Shown here: positions 42,565 through 43,997 of the stretch, one piece after another
How the letters are laid out: each line of letters starts with the position of its first letter
Numbering within the stretch: position 1 is the stretch's first letter
NCBI GenBank assembly: GCA_903970435.1
Contig: CAJCIS010000195.1
Location: 1-43,997 of the forward strand
Direction of reading: 5' to 3'
DNA: 43,997 nt
From: Acidobacteriota bacterium
GTDB lineage: Bacteria > Pseudomonadota > Alphaproteobacteria > Acetobacterales > Acetobacteraceae
Translations under genes and position numbers: made by a program
The notes under the pieces: generated by a model
Told to the model about the DNA's origin: nothing
What the model saw: the letters and a program-made list of their open reading frames with translations, nothing else
The model's database searches: none

Positions 42565-43332
42565 ATGCCATCGCTTCTCGCCTGCGACGAGCCGAAACCG
42601 TTCCATGTCATCCAACCCGCCTCCGTCGGACGCTGGGTCATTACATGCGATCACGCATCGAACCGAATACCGCGCGCCCTGGGCAGGCTGGGTTTGCCGG
42701 ACGCCGAAATCGCGCGCCATATCGGCTGGGATATCGGCGCCGCCGCGGTGACGCAGGGCCTGGCCGCGCGGCTGAACGCGTGGGCCATTCTGCAGAATTA
42801 TTCCCGGCTGGTCATCGACTGCAACCGCCATCCCGGCACCCCCACCTCCATTCCCGTACGCAGCGAAAATACAGACATACCAGGCAATGTCGGCATTTCG
42901 CCCGAGCATGCCGCGCAAAGGCGCACCGAAATATTCGATCCCTACCATGCGGCGATTGCCGCCGAGCTCGACACGCGGGCGCGCGCCGGCCGTGCGACAT
43001 TATTTGTTGCCCTGCACAGTTTCACGCCGGTCTATGACGGCGCCGCCCGGGCGATGCACGCGGCCGTGCTCTACAACCGGGACGTCAGGCTCGCGCGCGC
43101 GCTATTCCATCGGCTGGCGGCAGAGCCGGGCCTCATCGTCGCTGACAATGAGCCCTATCGCGTCACCGATGAGAGCGATTATGGCGTTCCGGTGCACTGC
43201 GAACGCCGCGGCCTTCCCTATGTGGAATTTGAAATTCGCCAGGATTTGATCGCGCAGGCCGAGGGGCAGGCGGCTTGGATTGATCGGCTTGCGAGCTTGC
43301 TGCCGCTGGCAGCTTGCGACATCGGGTTTTAG
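42565..43332 (+). CDS. N-formylglutamate amidohydrolase family protein
   Basis: This protein of about 255 aa is a zinc-dependent hydrolase of the HutG/FGase family, which releases formate from N-formyl-glutamate at the end of histidine degradation or acts on related N-formyl/acyl substrates. Family blocks are clear: ITCDHASNRIP (zinc His), HIGWDIGA, SRLVIDCNRHPG, LFVALHSFTPVYDG, DNEPYRVTDESDYGVPVHCERRGLPYVEFEIRQDLI. ATG 42565 is preferred to upstream alternatives because the family-like sequence starts there; its Shine-Dalgarno is too close to be ideal. No hut genes surround it, so the true substrate may differ. Confidence 0.9.
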   Translation: MPSLLACDEPKPFHVIQPASVGRWVITCDHASNRIPRALGRLGLPDAEIARHIGWDIGAAAVTQGLAARLNAWAILQNYSRLVIDCNRHPGTPTSIPVRSENTDIPGNVGISPEHAAQRRTEIFDPYHAAIAAELDTRARAGRATLFVALHSFTPVYDGAARAMHAAVLYNRDVRLARALFHRLAAEPGLIVADNEPYRVTDESDYGVPVHCERRGLPYVEFEIRQDLIAQAEGQAAWIDRLASLLPLAACDIGF

Positions 43333-43395
43333 AGCCTTTTCAGCCGGACTGGAATCGCGCCCGACGATTTTGCAGTCAGGCTGAGGCGGCTCCAA

Positions 43396-43439
43396 GAAGA
43401 AGCAGTTCTTTTTTGAAAAAAAGAACCAAAAAACTTTGG
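43396..43439 (-). repeat. AT-rich hairpin repeat, copy 14
   Basis: This is a full canonical copy 63 bp beyond the amidohydrolase stop and 3 bp beyond the stop of the minus-strand proline-rich gene. Confidence 0.85.
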
Positions 43440-43442
43440 CGT

Positions 43443-43607
43443 TTACGCCGTCATGGGCGGGGGTTCGGTGCCGGGCACCGGCATGGGGGGCGGCAACTCC
43501 AAAGGCTCGGGGCTTATTTGCGGGCCGGGGCCGGGCGGCGGCGGCACGGGCTCACCGGGATCGGGCGGCGGCTCGAACGGCGGCCGGGTTGGCGGATCGT
43601 CGCTCAT
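43443..43607 (-). CDS. Proline-rich small protein (54 aa)
   Basis: The minus-strand frame starts MSDDPPTRPPFEPPPDPGEP and ends GTEPPPMTA. More than 40 percent of residues are proline, with no hydrophobic segment. Its ATG shares one base with the TGA of the upstream 63-aa gene (TGATG), so translation is probably coupled. Its stop lies 3 bp from a hairpin repeat, the usual position relative to genuine genes here. Low-complexity GC-rich sequence can make chance frames, so confidence is moderate. No function is proposed. Confidence 0.6.
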   Translation of the reverse strand: MSDDPPTRPPFEPPPDPGEPVPPPPGPGPQISPEPLELPPPMPVPGTEPPPMTA

Positions 43608-43798
43608 CAAGCGCGCCCCGCCGGCGGTTTCTTGCCGATCTGAGCCGCCTCGGTCTGCACCGGCCGACGCAGCGGCGGGCGCGCGTCGGTGATGCCGCCC
43701 GCCGGATCGCTCGTCGACGGCGGATCGCTGGCCGGAAAAGAGTCATCGAGCGCGGCATCGACGTCAGCTTCGTCGGGCCCGTCAGGCAGATTGCTCAT
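43607..43798 (-). CDS. DxSFPASDPP-motif small protein (63 aa)
   Basis: ATG 43798 (MSNLPDGPDEADVDAALDDSFPASDPPS) has AAGGA nine bases upstream. The acidic N-terminus with ALDDSFPASDPP is a motif shared by many short uncharacterised proteobacterial proteins. The tail is basic/Pro-rich (RRPVQTEAAQIGKKPPAGRA). The protein is probably soluble and partly disordered. It is coupled to the downstream proline-rich gene by TGATG. The frame is open a little further upstream but the extra residues are Pro/Arg-rich and lack a ribosome site. Confidence 0.8.
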   Translation of the reverse strand: MSNLPDGPDEADVDAALDDSFPASDPPSTSDPAGGITDARPPLRRPVQTEAAQIGKKPPAGRA

Positions 43799-43924
43799 CA
43801 GCGATGTCCTTCGTTCCGCCACGGCGAATGCCGCGCGTCCCAACAAAACACCCCAGAGCGGCGGCGGTTGCGGCGGCGGTTGCGGCACGTCTCATACAAT
43901 CCGCTTTGATACTGACTTTTCGAA

Positions 43925-43972
43925 GAAGGCCAGGGGGTTTCACCCCCTGGACCCCCGACCGGCGTGCCGCCG
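43925..43972. repeat. Half copy of the GC-rich palindrome
   Basis: The sequence follows one arm and the centre of the 25870-25953 palindrome (GGGGGTTTCACCCCCT, ACCCCCGACCGGC, GTGCCGCCGG). It then departs from it before the second arm, so it is truncated or recombined near the window end. Confidence 0.7.
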
Positions 43973-43997
43973 GCGTCTTATGCGCTGCGCGGCACAA

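Noticed and set aside
1-43439. Interpreting the hairpin repeats as a CRISPR array
   Set aside because: Copies are scattered singly or in facing pairs with irregular distances, in both orientations, with no regular spacers and no cas genes.
43782-43895. Possible 37-aa hydrophobic peptide upstream of the SFPASDPP gene
   Set aside because: No Shine-Dalgarno, Ala-rich low-complexity sequence from GCGGCGG repeats, and it overlaps the ribosome site of the next gene.

Overview
This 44-kb window reads as chromosomal DNA of a GC-rich alphaproteobacterium, most likely a member of the Acetobacteraceae. That placement is inference from gene content and protein style: an EipB/DUF1849 envelope protein, a single-chain indolepyruvate:ferredoxin oxidoreductase, an OprB-type porin, small DxSFPASDPP proteins and SecA with a SEC-C zinc tail. 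I see no rRNA, tRNA, phage, transposase or CRISPR array. Almost everything is housekeeping or envelope/transport, with 34 supported protein genes. Three of them (59, 40 and 54 aa) are very short.

Layout. 0.1-8.3 kb: parvulin PPIase, secA, a polytopic membrane protein, recF, a small membrane protein with its own promoter and operator-like palindrome, and a YcaQ-type DNA glycosylase. 8.4-12.8 kb: the homogentisate pair hmgA-fahA and an OprB porin, separated by a large composite inverted repeat. 12.9-19.1 kb: a CzcBAC-type metal efflux operon. 19.3-22.1 kb: a large beta-barrel protein, CopC and a tiny secreted peptide. 22.3-28.2 kb: indolepyruvate oxidoreductase, a 94-aa protein, EipB and CysE. 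28.3-33.1 kb: an unrecognised 679-aa protein, proA and a Ppx/GppA phosphatase. 33.2-37.2 kb: an ArsB-like/YdcZ/MFS transporter operon and a 2-hydroxyacid dehydrogenase. 37.5-44 kb: two tandem OmpA-type proteins, an AI-2E-family permease overlapping cysK, N-formylglutamate amidohydrolase and three small proteins.

The most unusual content lies between genes. About sixteen near-complete and three truncated copies of a roughly 42-bp AT-rich element sit between genes, in both orientations and often as facing pairs. The core is a 10-bp-stem hairpin (GTTCTTTTTT / AAAAAAGAAC). Stem substitutions are compensated between copies, so the hairpin itself appears conserved. Many copies touch or supply the stop codon of the adjacent gene. 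One facing pair forms a 123-bp unit with inverted ends and flanking GGCC. It sits in frame inside the signal peptide of the efflux lipoprotein, and removing it restores a clean lipoprotein leader. I interpret this as an REP/BIME-like mobile palindrome family. A second, GC-rich palindrome family occupies other gene ends (around 11.2-11.45, 25.9 and 43.9 kb).

Genes that plausibly work together: hmgA and fahA (tyrosine/phenylalanine degradation, with indolepyruvate oxidoreductase in related aromatic amino-acid metabolism); the czc-like adaptor, pump and outer-membrane factor; cysE and cysK (cysteine synthesis; CysE ends in the Ile that normally docks into CysK); and the ArsB-like, YdcZ and MFS transporters, which share one transcription unit.
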